From: Zeugodacus cucurbitae
Lineage: Eukaryota; Arthropoda; Insecta; Diptera; Tephritidae
Reading direction: 5' to 3'
NCBI RefSeq assembly: GCF_028554725.1
Contig: NC_071670.1
Coordinates: forward strand, 69,601,001 to 69,665,000
Length of the DNA stretch: 64,000 bases
Part shown: positions 37,159-49,311 of the stretch, in pieces
Numbering within the stretch: position 1 is the stretch's first letter
How the letters are laid out: every line of letters begins with the position of its first letter
Notes under the pieces: generated by a model
What the model was told of the DNA's origin: nothing
What the model saw: only the letters and a program-made list of their open reading frames with translations
Databases searched by the model: none
Translations under genes and position numbers: made by a program

Positions 37159-37170
37159 TCAACCAATTAT

Positions 37171-37266
37171 TCCTTCGAGCCGGATTTGAACCAGCGACCT
37201 ATGGATATCTACATTGTTTCTCATACACTCTACAGTCCACCGCTCTACCAACTGAGCTATCGAAGG
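37171..37266 (-). tRNA. tRNA-Tyr (anticodon GTA) with a 23-nt intron
   Basis: The acceptor stem CCTTCGA pairs with TCGAAGG, followed by discriminator A. The D-arm/A-box is TAGCTCAGTTGGTAGAG, the T-arm/B-box GGTTCAAATCC. The anticodon loop reads CTGTAG then an intron (37207-37229) then ATCCAT, so the intron follows the base 3' of the anticodon GTA, the canonical position. Without it the RNA is 73 nt. The fold is intact, and a T-run terminator follows. Intron-containing tRNA-Tyr is universal in flies, so this gene looks functional. Confidence 0.95.
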
Positions 37267-37502
37267 TGTTGTATATTTGTACGCACATTTGTTGTCTTAT
37301 CAAAGTGGTGGGTAAAGCTAAATCGCATAAATCAAGCGCTGAACTGAGATAGTAAATGAGGCTAAGCGTTCGCATGATAAGATATAGTGTCGTTTATACA
37401 TATTTGTACATTGTTTGAAATTTTATTAAATGTTGCACAGAATATCTCTCAAGTTATATATACAAGTATACAAATGTATATGTGTCTTTAACAGTGACCA
37501 AT
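37267..37502. other. tRNA 5' flank
   Basis: No feature recognised between the tRNA 5' end and the next retrotransposon fragment. Confidence 0.5.
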
Positions 37503-37816
37503 TGTATGTATGTAATTGGCGTTGAACCGTTTAGCCGGTTATAGCCAAATCGATGAGAGCGCGTCACTCCTCTCTTTCCTTCGCAGTTCGGCGAAAGTTG
37601 GAGATTCAAAGTGTAACCAGGTCGCTCTTCACCTGGTCCCTTCAACAGAGTGGAGGGAGGAGTTCGCTGAACTATGTCAATGTCGTCGTATAACTCGTAC
37701 AGCTCATTGTTCCATCGTCTGCGGTATACGCCTTTGCCAATGTTCTGAGGATCATAAATCTTAAAATTTTCCTCTCGAAAACTCCTAGTGTCGTCTCATC
37801 GGATGTTGACATCGTC
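37503..37816 (-). mobile_element. RTE-type 3' fragment with internal deletion
   Basis: Starts with the TGTATGTATG tail and the ATTGGCGTTG 3' end. It matches the C-terminal reverse-transcriptase region of the family, then jumps over about 120 bases (junction near 37658) to the segment coding around NDELYELYDDI. It stops at the segment for MSTSDE. Non-coding now. Confidence 0.8.
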
Positions 37817-40800
37817 AAGTTAAAGGGAGACCTAGCTTTAAAACCTATTTCAAAGAAGGGACCAGATTCATTTCAAACCATTAAGGCCTATAAGGACTAT
37901 GTCTTAGAATAAGGAATGAATTCTTGCTATGATTAATCAATTGAAGCCCATGTGGTGGTGGTTCCATAACATATGAACCATTTGTTCTTTTTGTAACAGT
38001 ATGGTATACTCGCAAAAGGTCTGGAAATGCAGAAATGAAATGCATTAAGGTGAAATATAAAATCGCATTCATTTAGATTACATTAAACCGACTGTTATGC
38101 GAAGAGACTACCGAACCAGTATTTATTTCAATAATACATATTAACATATCTATCAGCTTTTAACAAAACACCTTCTGTTGATTTCATTTAAAAATCTATC
38201 TATCTATCAATTTTCTTTTTCTTTCTCGTTCTTTCTTTACTCTATTTCTCTAGAAGTTAGTTAGAAGCATTAACCGGAACCGACTGTTGTTTTAGAATAC
38301 TAAACTTAATTATTATTCAAATTGCTTAAAAACCTTGTTGACTTCGAAGTTTCAAAGTTTTCTGCAACACAACACACAGCGTTTAACTTGCGGAAATAAC
38401 AAAAATATTCCGAAAACCTGACTGGGCATAAAAAAAACGATGCCACGACATAGTGCTCATTAACATATTGCGCAAGATTATTGATTTCAGTAAAAGTTTA
38501 TAGATTTACCAGAACGTAGTGTATGAAAACAATAAGTAAATAAACAAAGCAAATAGATAGGTTGGCAAAATAATTATAAAGTAAAAAGTAATGAGTAGTG
38601 AACTTCGTAGTTATGAGGAACGTGTCTTTGGAGCCAAATATTGAAGCTTTATGATTTATCAGTACAATTGTACAGCTATTTACTTAGGTTGTATGTGATT
38701 TGTATAGAGCGGAAGCTAAATTCTTGACAGAAGATTCCTTGGCAATAATATTCTAAGGAAGTGTAAAAAATATATCCGTCCATAAAGTTTCATGATAAAG
38801 TGAGTTGGTAAAGCAAAACAAAAGAATATTAAAAATATTTTTAATTTTTCCAAATTTACTTGAAAAATTAAAAAAAAATAAAATAAATCACAATAATTTC
38901 ACAAATATTTTCATTTAAGCAATCGAGCACATAACGAGTTCTATGCAAAACAACAAGTCATCAATACTCTGCAATTTTGTTGCTTGTTGTTGATTATATA
39001 AACTTCCAAATCAAATTAACTGCAGACCCATTAACAATTTTCAAATAATAATACATTTTAAATGCATTATTAAACTGGTTTATTATTATTTTTTTATATC
39101 GACTTTTGCGCTGTGGAGCTTCGCTTTGTTCTCGATTCATAAATCACCTGCAAATCCACTGATTTTTTGTTATTGTATATTTATTTATTTAAGCTTCTTA
39201 AAGCACCTTGATGCCGCGACACTCAGACGATTTACCTGTCATTGGCTAATTTTTTCGCTGCTTTGAAGGTTTAATTGCAATTAATTAATACACTGCATTA
39301 GCTGATTCGAAACTAGAGATGAAATTCAAGCAAATCGCTTTAAATCAGCATTAACTGCTTAATATTAAATATTAAATCGCATTGCAGTGAAACTCAGTAG
39401 CACAATTGGCAGATATATTGGGTTGGGGTCTATTCTACATTAGGGAACATGAAGCAACAGGGGGACGAGTGATGAGTGTGGATAGGAAAATGTATGTTCT
39501 AACACTAAGAACCTTTCTTAGATTTATATTAAGATGATATAGATTTTAGATTGTGTTTTCCAACACTAAATTTGACAGAGAATATTTGTAACCATAATAA
39601 CTTTTGCGATCCAACAATCGTTCAAAACTTTTCGTTTAAAAGATAATCTCGAAAAGCTCCTACTATTTATGTCACCAGCTGCCATTTCAGGGTGTTTATT
39701 AGAACGCTCGATACGAGCTAAAAACGTCGAGAAAGGTCAAGTCTAATTTTAGAAAAATCATTACTGACATTTAAAATAATGTTCCAAATTAGAAAATGTT
39801 CCAACAATAGATCACCCATTACTAGTGGTTATCATTTGAACACCCAGAACTACATAACCTCAAATTACAGGGAGTTATTAAAACAATGAATGAATCCATC
39901 TGCAACTCGGACGATCCCACATGTGTTGATGTTTTCAGATGCTCATCGCACTGTCGCGCGATACAACCATTCACTGATCTCGATCTCGATCTCGATCGAC
40001 ATGTGTTTTGTGTCACTACTGACTGAAGTGTCATTTGTTTTGTCGACTAGCGCTGCATGACTGTTTTCTATACTGCAAAATATTATTATGGAAATATAAA
40101 ATATAAAATGCAGTCACCGACGTACGCGTAATCACCGTCATTATTGCAACAAAAGCAATAACAATTAAAGCACAATAATAGATAATGCAAAATAATTTAA
40201 ACGGCTCGTTGTAAAAATTCAAGCAAAACAAATGCGCGCCACGCCGCCAACAAAAGTGGCGAGAAAACAGTAGCTGGCTGGCTATAATGCAAATAAAACA
40301 TTTAATAGACGCAGAACCCTTAATTGTCGCAGTCGATAGCTGCAGCGCGCGTCCACTTTGCTCGATGAGCGTGGTGAGAGCGGGGGTTTGGCGGCGGTGG
40401 AAAGTGTTAAATGGCAAATGGTAAATGCCAAGTGCGACGTGAGGAAGTGCAGTGAAAAGCGCGCGGCGGCGTTACGCTGACTTCTCTCTTTTTGTTTAGT
40501 ATTGAATAGCGAAATTAACAACAAATCCGGTTTCACTTTTTCTATGCGTGCGCCGTGCTGCTGACCGTCGGCGGCACAGTGCCACGGTTCGTTATGCTTA
40601 GCTGTGATATAATAATGAAAATCACGCTTGTGTAGTCATATTATAATTATTTGCGATAAATTTAAGTTATAGTAATGAAATGTTGGAATTTGAAATGAAA
40701 TATTCTTTAAAATCGGTTCTTTAGTTAATGGAAACAAAAATATAAAATGCAAGCTTTATTACTGTTTTATCTTTGATCTTTCTATTTTGTCTACACTTTT

Positions 40801-40879
40801 ATTATCGTGACGCAAAATAATAATGCTTGCTCACTTTATTATTAATAAAAAAATTAACTGGCCTTTACGCTTTGGTATA
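37817..40879. other. Non-coding stretch
   Basis: No coding sequence recognised. Small items: ATCTATCT repeats with a CT-rich run at 38195-38255; a GATCTC hexamer run at 39976-39998; and a GC-richer, CG-containing patch at 40200-40600 that could be regulatory or an untranslated exon. Reading frames in the patch show no family resemblance. Confidence 0.4.
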
Positions 40880-40910
40880 CAAGGTGTGTTCAAAAAATAA
40901 CGGGAATTTT
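40880..40910. mobile_element. Solo end of the mariner relic family
   Basis: One copy of the terminal repeat (TGTGTTCAAAAAATAACGGG within it) right after a TA at 40878-40879. The sequence after about 40912 has no resemblance to the family, and no matching second end is found nearby. Probably a truncated copy. Confidence 0.6.
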
Positions 40911-41079
40911 GAAAAAACCTTGAAAATTAAATTTAAAATAAAAACTCTCTAATTTGAATAGAAATATTGGGTGTATTATAGAAGAGTTATATAACTCAAA
41001 ATATATGAAAGTGAAGAAATATGATTAAAATTGAGATTTAAATTTCAATAAACTAATTCGACTGGATTTCTGTTTGATA

Positions 41080-41990
41080 GTTAAGATTATAAGAAAGAAT
41101 TGAAAATCGAACGATAATATTTATATTTACAGAAATTAATAAAGAAAATAATAATTAATTTAGAAGAAAATTTAAATTATTTGTTTAAAAATTTGAAATA
41201 TGATTTTTAGAAAGTTGTAGAGAATATTCCTCTTTTGTTGTTTTATAATAAACATTTTCACTAAAAATATATACAATTTAATAAATAAAATTTAATACAA
41301 AATATCACATTTTACACAACTTAATAAAAAAGTTCTAATTAATTTCGAATAAATTTTATTTATTTTATTAATTAAAAAAAAAATATTTAAAAAAATCACA
41401 TTTCAAATGAAAAAAATTAAAATAATTATTAATTTCGAACAAAAATTTAATTTTTTAATCCAAAATTTTAATATGATTTTTTTTTAATTTTTAGAAAAAA
41501 ATGTATCTGTATTTTATTTTTAAAAAAATATTTAAAAAAATGTTAAAAAATCATATTTTTAAACGATAAGAGTTCTATTGATTTAATTAAATTTAATAAC
41601 AAAATATTAACTTAATCGTAATCAATTTTAATATTTTAATAATAATTCTGAATTTTATTTAAATTTTTTTTAATTTAAAATTTAATTTTTTTAATAAATC
41701 ACATATTTATATGATAACAATTTACAAATTGTAATAAAAAAATAATAATTAATTTCCAAAAAAGTTTTAATTTATTTCATTCAAAATTTAAAATATAATT
41801 TTAGTTGAATTTTGATAAAAAAAAAACACTAAAATATTTAAAAATGAAATAAAACAATCTCATTTTATTGCTAAAATTTCTATTTACAAAATTTAATATA
41901 AAGTAATAATTAATTTGTAATAAATTATATGTTTTTTTTATTCAAAATTTTAAATATGGATTTTAGAAAATTTCAAAAAATATTAGGTCT
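41080..41990. repeat. Very AT-rich, loosely repetitive block
   Basis: About 0.9 kb built of variants of a word like TAATTAATTTCGAATAAA followed by ATTTTAATATGATTTTTAG. Copies of the TAATTAATTT core sit near 41154, 41338, 41427, 41749 and 41904, so spacing is irregular. It looks like a decayed tandem or expanded simple sequence; no gene is supported. Confidence 0.45.
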
Positions 41991-44640
41991 ACAAGTTTGC
42001 TTCAGCCGTTTTCCAATAGATGTCTCTAGGGTCAAGTACAATCGATCTTGGACATTTGTGTCAACATTAACCCAACAAAATATTTGTAGAGATCTGTTTG
42101 CGTCCCAAATTTATTCTCAACTGAAAATGCCAAGAAAAATGCGGCTGAGGCTCATCGACATTTGTAACCGTTTTTATACAAAGAAAGCCTTAAGTTTACA
42201 AAAAATCAAAGTTGTTGACCAATAATAATTTTGAATTTTTAATGTTTTCTCATAAAATATTTAAAACTTAAATTTTCGAAAAAACTGTAATATGTATATT
42301 TTTGGTAGAGAAGTTAATAATGATACTACTCGATTTTAAACATTAAGCTGTATTTTGCACGCACTATTTGCGCCGCGGCAGCATTTTTACCCACGCCAAC
42401 TTAACATTTTCGTGCGTGTGATGCGTTGCAAAACGTATGTAAATAGTGTAATGAAAATCGCTACAAAAATGAAAACAATGGCAATAATAAAGCGAATGCA
42501 AGTAGAAAATGACGTTTGCGCTAAAAATATTGACTCGCAATTGGTTGTAACGGTCGGTAAGTGCACTTACAAATATTTATATAATTCAATAAAAACACTT
42601 ACCGAAATAATAAAAATTCTACTTTGAATAAAGTATAGAAAACAACGCGCTACACTGCGTATTCTCTGCACTATGTGCGTGCAAGTATTTTCATATGAAC
42701 GTTTGTAAGATCGCGTTTTCGCACAACTTGAATTCACTATCGAATGCACACCCTAATTTACACGGCTTTTTGCGTTTGTTTTGCTTTCCGTTTTTCGTTT
42801 TTTCAGATTCTCGCTTGGATGTTGAGTAATTTATTTTATTTGATTTGTTTTTTATCTTGTTGTTATTATGTTTTTATAGGCGCTGCAACGGAGTCCAATC
42901 TTGGAGTCAACAACTATGACAGTTGCACTTGCCTTTCCGCCGCTTTGCGTCGTTCAAAGTTTCACACGCTTTGCCACTGCACGCCAAATTCAAATGCAAA
43001 GCCTTTTGCGGAGAACGCTTTTTTGATTTACAGAATTTATTTTAATGTTGCTGTGAATTCACTCGAATATTTGGCGACCGATTTTCGTGATTTCCACACT
43101 TTTTTTCGAAATAATTCAAAACTCCACTTTAATTATTTTGCTCTGAGCACAGCGAAATACCAATTTTGTTAACAAGTTGTTTGCGCGCTTCACTTTCTGC
43201 TTTTCGATGCTTCTTCCGCTTCGCACGTCCACCGTCACAAGTTGCCGCAGTTGAACTGAGCTCCGCTTGGGCGGTTGGAAAATCAACGACTCGGCTTAGC
43301 CAACAACGCAGCACCGCACAGCACAGCGCCCATTTGCGCGCAGCTCGGTCTGGTCTAGTCGCCGCAGTCGTCGTCGCCTTCGTGCTCCTCTCCGCCGCTT
43401 GCTGTTCAGCACAGTCAGATCGATCGATCGATTGCCGCTGATCATCGCCGCCGCCGCCGGTGATCATCATTATCACAATTGTGCTTTTGTCTATTCTGGC
43501 TCACTTTGTTGTTGGAGTTATTGCTGCGACTGCTATTCTATACAGCTGCCGGTAGTCGGCCGTTAGTGGTGGGTTTTGTGCGGGTGTGGGGTTGGAGGAT
43601 GGTCGAAGACCTGTTTGTTGTCTTGCGCATATGTTTGGCGCGTTTGCAAATTTGCCGGCATTCGATTGCAACGACTCCACCTTGAGTGGATTACATGCTT
43701 GGCGGAGAGGTGGACATCTCTGTTTAGCCGAATGCAAACGACATTTACATATGTACGAGTATGAACGCATGGTAATGTGTGTGTTGTGTCAATATTGTCG
43801 ACAAATCGGCGTTAAGCCGGCACGATCTTTCATTGCGTTTTATAGTTGTTAGTTAAGCTGATAAGTTAATTGGGGAACTTTGGAGCTTACTTAATGATTT
43901 CAACTTCAAATTCTTTGAATAATAGTTAATATTTAATCACTGACATTAAGGAAATCAAGCGCAAATGAAAGAATAGAAGCCATTATATGTACATATATAT
44001 ATTGAGAGGGACATTTTTAGCAACATGATTGTTATCTTTAAGAAAGGTTTGACAAACAGGTGCTGAGCGTTTCATTAGGATAATCAGGGAACTTTTTACT
44101 GCTTGTCTTTTCTTAAATGGATGCGGTTAATAAGTTTCTTATGGTCCTTAGAACCATTCTCCGTAGCATGTCTTTGGAGTATTGATAGATCTCTTCAGAA
44201 GTCTGACTAATAAAACCTCTTATTTGCCATTAATTTTGTAGGTGAAAAATATGTAAGAACATGAAGAAGAATTAAATTCGTGCAATGATTAGCGACAGTG
44301 AACCAAACCCCTCTAATACCGATTTCCGATGAAACTACGTGTTTTCCGTACTCATGATTCTTATAGAAAGCCTGGTAAAAAGTTTACATGAGTGGGGTGA
44401 CTATTGGGATGTCGTTTCTCCTCTCTCTCTCTCTGCTCTTCCACCGATTGCGTTTCAAGAAAGATAACAGAGCTTACTACCAGAGAGTTCCAACAATATT
44501 TCACTAGTTGTTTGATGTTTCCTGATGGAATAACAGTTAATATTTAACCTCTGATATAGTCTTCCCTGAAAAAAGTAATGACGGGTTATATTCCATTTAA
44601 TTGCTTTGGAACATACCGCGATGGGAAATGGGGTCTGCGA
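41991..44640. other. Non-coding stretch with a GC-rich island at about 43160-43720
   Basis: No recognisable protein. From about 42350 and most strongly at 43160-43720 the DNA becomes CG-rich (GCCGCCGCCGCCGG near 43449, many GCAGCAC words), against an AT-rich background. Open frames there on both strands are low-complexity and match no family I know. A promoter with an untranslated first exon of a gene having long introns is the likeliest explanation. A CT microsatellite lies at about 44418-44434. Confidence 0.4.
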
Positions 44641-45165
44641 ATGTATGTATGTGATTGGCGTTGCAACCGTTTGGCTGGTTATAGCCGAATCGACGATAGT
44701 GCGCCACTTTTCTCTCTCCTTCGCCGTTCGGCACCAGTTGGAGATCCCAAGTGTAACCAGGTCGCTCTCCACCTGGTCCCTCCAACGGAGTGGAGGCCTT
44801 CTCCTTCCTCGGCTTCCTCCGGCGGGTACTTCATCGAACACTTTCAGGGTTGGAGTGTTTTCGTCCATTCGGACAACATGACCTAGCCAGCGTAGCCGCT
44901 TTCTTTTTATTCGCTGAACTATGTCAATGTACTCAGTTCAAAGAAGGCTCCCGCTGCTTTGTTGTTCTTCAAGCGGGTAATTGCTATTCGAATTTCTTCA
45001 TGGACGGGTAATGGAACATCTGTTCCATCGTCATCGATTGGGAGATCGGGTTCGCCATCTCCTGGTGTTGTACTTTCACTGCCATTCAGCAGGTCGGAGA
45101 AGTGTTCCCTCCATAATCCCAGTATGCCCTGGACAGCATTACTGGAAAAATGTAGAATACAATCA
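44641..45165 (-). mobile_element. RTE-type fragment with two joined parts
   Basis: 44641-44930 carries the family 3' tail and reverse-transcriptase C-terminus (near-intact frame). At about 44930 it jumps to a different part of the ORF, 44930-45165, whose minus-strand translation is open for about 70 codons and reads LWREHFSDLLNG ... ITRLKNNKAAGA. That is the linker and RT N-terminal motif absent from the 24-27 kb copy. The element is 5'-truncated and internally deleted. Confidence 0.8.
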
Positions 45166-46234
45166 ATTATTTTACAACCTGTTATTGGTTAGATTGAATA
45201 CTGGACGTTTGAAACTTTGATTATTCTTAAAACTAAACAAAAAAAAAAACTATTAACTCGTCTTCAGAGTCTGAATTTGGACATCGATATATGAGATCCA
45301 AACAATTTGTAGTCATTGCTGTGACGGATGTGTGGCTATCACAAGATCGGAGCCTTATGATACAATATATATACTATATATAAAAATAGATGACGGTGAG
45401 GGTTAGTTATCCAATGAGATCTCTCCTTACCATAACACTTTATTAAGAATCATAGCGCTGAAACACACACTACTTATTATTATTGAACTTGAAACATCAA
45501 AATACACGTGCCTTTAAGTACATACAAATATACAGTAATTATTAAAAATTTCGAATCCCAGTTTGTTACACCACTTCATGGCTGTTATTAAAATAAACAC
45601 ATGTTTGTTTGCCCAATATAGTAATGTGACTTAATGAATCTGTACCTTAGGTCGAAGATTGTTAAAAGTACGGGCAAACTTTTGCACATTTTGGAAAACA
45701 CTTGTTTCAATCAAGCGCACCTGAAAGCCGAAGTCGTGTCCCAAACATTACAACAAACCACAACTATGGCTTTGGTGGCTGCACACACAAGCCGACGTAC
45801 ATGTCAAATGGGCTAGTATTATTATATTTTGCCATTTGTTATATTTATTTTATTTTTATTGTTGTTTCTTTGTTTTTTTTCCCCTAGAATAATTCTATTT
45901 GAAAATGAGCTTCATACTTGGCTGAATGCGAAAATCAAAGCCATTATCAAATGGAAAATGAAAATAGGAAAACATCATAATTGGAAAATAATAACTTTGA
46001 GTGGAACAAAAAAAAAAAAAACGAAAAAGAACAATTAAAAAAATTAAAATTAAAGTAAATAAAAAATTGCAAATATTGATAAACACTTGGGCAATTAAAA
46101 ATTGGAATAAAAATAAAAATAATTTTGTGCCAAATTACAAAGTTTCTGTGTTATTAGCTGATTTTTTTTATTCAAATACTTTGTAATACTTAAATTAGTA
46201 GCTGAGAAATAGCAGAATTGCCAAAAAATACAAA
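45166..46234. other. Non-coding stretch
   Basis: No gene recognised. AT-rich with simple A-runs at 46009-46025; open frames are short and low-complexity. Confidence 0.45.
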
Positions 46235-46703
46235 CGAGGTGTGTTCAAAAAATAAGGGGAATTTTCGATTATTGAAAGAAAAAAATATTCATTCGTCTAC
46301 AATAGTCTCCATTCGATATTGAGCACTTATGCCGGCGCTTCTTCCGAATCGTCGAAACACTTCTCAAGCTCGACTTTTGGATAGTTTTTGGCTCTTTCAC
46401 CTATTTCTCGTATGTTTGTAAAATTACGTCCCTTTAAGGTTCTCTTTATTTTTGGAAATAGGAAAAAATCACACGGAGACATGTCTAGCGAATATGTAGG
46501 TGGTGGATGTAGGTGTAGGGTGGGGAATTGTTACAGTATTGTTTTTGACCAAGAATTCACGAACAAGCAACGAAATCTGAGCAAAAGCTCAAAATTAAAC
46601 GAAAATCGAGCTCATAAAAGCACGTCTTACCTTAGAGGCTTGAACTTACCAACCTCGTGACACTTCAAATTTAATAATTCCCGTTACTTTTTGAACACAC
46701 CTT
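46235..46703 (-). mobile_element. Mariner relic with transposase C-terminal fragment
   Basis: The inverted terminal repeats share TGTGTTCAAAAA and CGGGAAT; the right end has TTCCCGTTACTTTTTGAACA. The minus strand at about 46335-46500 is open and reads PTYSLDMSPCDFFLFPKIK, then KVELEKCFDDSEE. This is the C-terminal end of a DD34D mariner transposase, with the third catalytic Asp in SPCD. The N-terminal two thirds are lost. TA flanks are no longer intact. Confidence 0.8.
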
Positions 46704-48204
46704 GAACGTGTTTAATGAAACGTTTCGCTTGACATTTCCGCATGCTTCTTTGACTAATTGATGTCTATCGATATCGGAAATATTATTTCGAATCGCATGC
46801 TTCGACCGCTTAAGTGTCCTCTTTAATTATAGTAGGGACCCGGAACGATGCTTCGTCACCTATGCAATTTAAGTGACAATTTTCCCTCTGTGTGTGACAG
46901 AGTGTTAATTAATTTTCTTAATTATTTTATTTTTTGCATTTTACCGATTTCTACAGCGAGAATACTCGTGCACGCATCGCGTCTCAGCTGAGAAGCGTGT
47001 AATTTTCGTGATTTGCAAATCTACAAATCTGCAATTACCAATCTGTGCACTTTATCCCTGGGGATTTACGGCTCTCGCCCTCTCGCTCGGGTCTTATACA
47101 ACAATTGAAATTCTGCTCCACGCGCATGCTGACAAGATCTTTATGGCAGCGCGGTGCACTGTAGAATTGTTAAGAAAGTGTAAAAAATAAATAATTTTAA
47201 ATCAAAATTAAAAAGTGTCGAGCAAAAAGTCGACATTAATGTATGAAATCAACATGAAGCGAAGACAACGTGAAGACAGCGCATCGGTGACAGACGGCTG
47301 AAGACAGTAAATGTACTTGCGGTGAGCTATAACTCAGCAGGCAAAACACGTTTCGATTCAGTTCCCAGTAGACACACTTGGCTGCCGGCGGACTATGCTA
47401 CCTCAATTGCTTTTGGCCGCTGATGCCTTCCGATAAGAGATCTAAATTTTGACATTTCAAATTTAATTCTTCTAATAATTACATAACCACACATACATAC
47501 TCACAATAGTATTTAGGCACATGAATTATTATTGTTTCTAATTTTTATGTATTTTTAAAGATGTGAAAATGGACTTTGATTTAATTGAATAGTTGCGGAA
47601 TTCTCAGAACTTAAAAATATTGCGGCCTTGAACATAATTTTGGGAAGATGTCATTACTTATTTACGCCAACTTGTAAATCGCAGGTAAAGGTTGGTTGGT
47701 TGTTAAGAGCTCCGATTACCCACTCTTTCTGGGTCCTCACAAAATGGCATTCTCATTTCATTGGATCCTCCTAGTAAATGCTGCTCTTAAGTCAAATTCC
47801 CACCCTTTACAGACACCGAGTTCGAGTTGATAACTATAATAACACTCTCGTAACTTCGTTCTCGATACTGCAATAGATTAAACTCCCACTTTTCCCGATC
47901 GCATACAAATAACCACTACAACAACAATTATTGCATTCGACGGAAAAGAGCCTTCAAGCTGCGTGGGGACGTACCTCCACTGTGATGATTTTCTGTTAGA
48001 AACCAGAGAAGGGATTGTCTTGATAGGTGAAAATCTGAACTATTAATTTCTGAATTATACGCTTCTGATCCCACGCAACTTACTCTCGATCGTGATGAAT
48101 TTTTTTGCCAGAGTTCTCAATTCGAACTTCGCCAATACGAATTTGCTACATCCATCCATTTTTTGTACAGTTCCGTCATTGAGTTCCAATATTAGATTGT
48201 TCAC
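46704..48204. other. Non-coding stretch
   Basis: No coding sequence recognised. Mixed composition with a somewhat GC-richer segment at 46960-47420. Short open frames have no family likeness. Confidence 0.45.
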
Positions 48205-48700
48205 TCCTCTCTCGAAATCAAACTCTACAAGTCGCTTATCATTCCCGTCCTGCTTTATGGTGCAGAAGCTTGGACGATGTCAACATCAGATGAGACGACA
48301 CTAGGAGATTTCGAGAGGAAAATTTTGCGCAAGATTTATGGTCCTCAGAACATTGGCAACGGCGAATACCGCCGACGATGGAACGATGAGCTGTACGAGT
48401 TATACGACGACATTGACATAGTTCAGCGAATAAAAAGACAGCGGCTACTCTGGCTAGGTCCTGTTGTCCGAATGGACGAAAACACTCCAGCTCTGAAAGT
48501 GTTCGATGCAGTACCCACCGGAAGAGGCCGAGGAAGGGGAAGGCCTCCACGTTGGAGAGACTAGGTGGAGAGCGACCTTGTTACATTTGGAATATCCAAC
48601 TGGCGCCGAACAACAGAAGGAAAGAGAGGAGTGGCGCGCTCTCATCGATTCGGCTATAGCCGGCTAAACAGTTCAACGCCAAATACATACATACATACAA
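48205..48700 (+). mobile_element. RTE-type 3' fragment, 5'-truncated
   Basis: Plus-strand copy starting within the reverse-transcriptase C-terminal region (LIIPVLLYGAEAW) and running to the 3' end, with the tail ATACATACATACATACA at 48683-48699. The frame is open for about 100 codons, then hits a stop at 48562-48564 and an indel. 5' truncation is the usual fate of reverse-transcribed copies. Confidence 0.85.
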
Positions 48701-49182
48701 TGCGGATGCTGTTCACATTCAGTCGATATACATATGTATACTTTGTCGGTGGGTGATTGGTTGTCAACTTTTGACATACGATGAAGATAAACTAACCTTT
48801 TTTTCATCAATTGTGTAGGTATAAAACATTCACAAACAATTTTGAGGGAATGCCGACGATTTGACAGTCCTTAGCCAGTTCCAGTTACTTGATTACCTGA
48901 GTAAATGAATGTGAGAGTGATGACTGTATAGAGATTTGGTCATAGATCGTGGAAATAGGAGGAGAATGGTAATTACATTACTCGAATAGCCATAACTCGA
49001 ACTATTGAATTGCCGTAACACTATACTTATCTTCAAACCTTAATTTTGTTGTTACTTCGAACTGTTATCAGTAGAAACATAAATAAATTTACTCTTAGCG
49101 TCATACATAATCGAAATATGTATTATTTATTTTACTGCAATGAAGATTGAATATTACTAATTACTAATTCGCCTATTACAGT
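48701..49182. other. 3' flank of NUB1; nothing recognised
   Basis: AT-rich spacer with no supported gene. Confidence 0.45.
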
Positions 49183-49188
49183 TTTATT
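49183..49188 (-). promoter_or_regulatory. Likely polyadenylation signal of NUB1
   Basis: AATAAA on the minus strand, about 125 bases after the NUB1 stop at 49312. A second one lies at 49136-49141. Confidence 0.5.
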
Positions 49189-49311
49189 CAATATTACGGA
49201 TATTTGTGCAATATTTATTGAATTGTCCTTACAGTAAAATATACAAACCGCACGCATATAAATCAATGTCAACTTGTACAATAAATTGGGCGGTAATGGC
49301 AAAATTCTTAA

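Noticed and set aside
40031..40417. 128-aa open frame with hydrophobic stretch
   Set aside because: No splice partners, no family motif, and an equally long frame overlaps on the same strand.
41929..42225. 98-aa plus-strand open frame
   Set aside because: Sits at the edge of the AT-rich block with AT-driven composition (Phe/Ile/Lys); no recognisable family.
43129..43476. Open frames in the GC-rich island
   Set aside because: Low-complexity Ala/Arg/Thr composition and competing frames on both strands; expected from GC-rich DNA.
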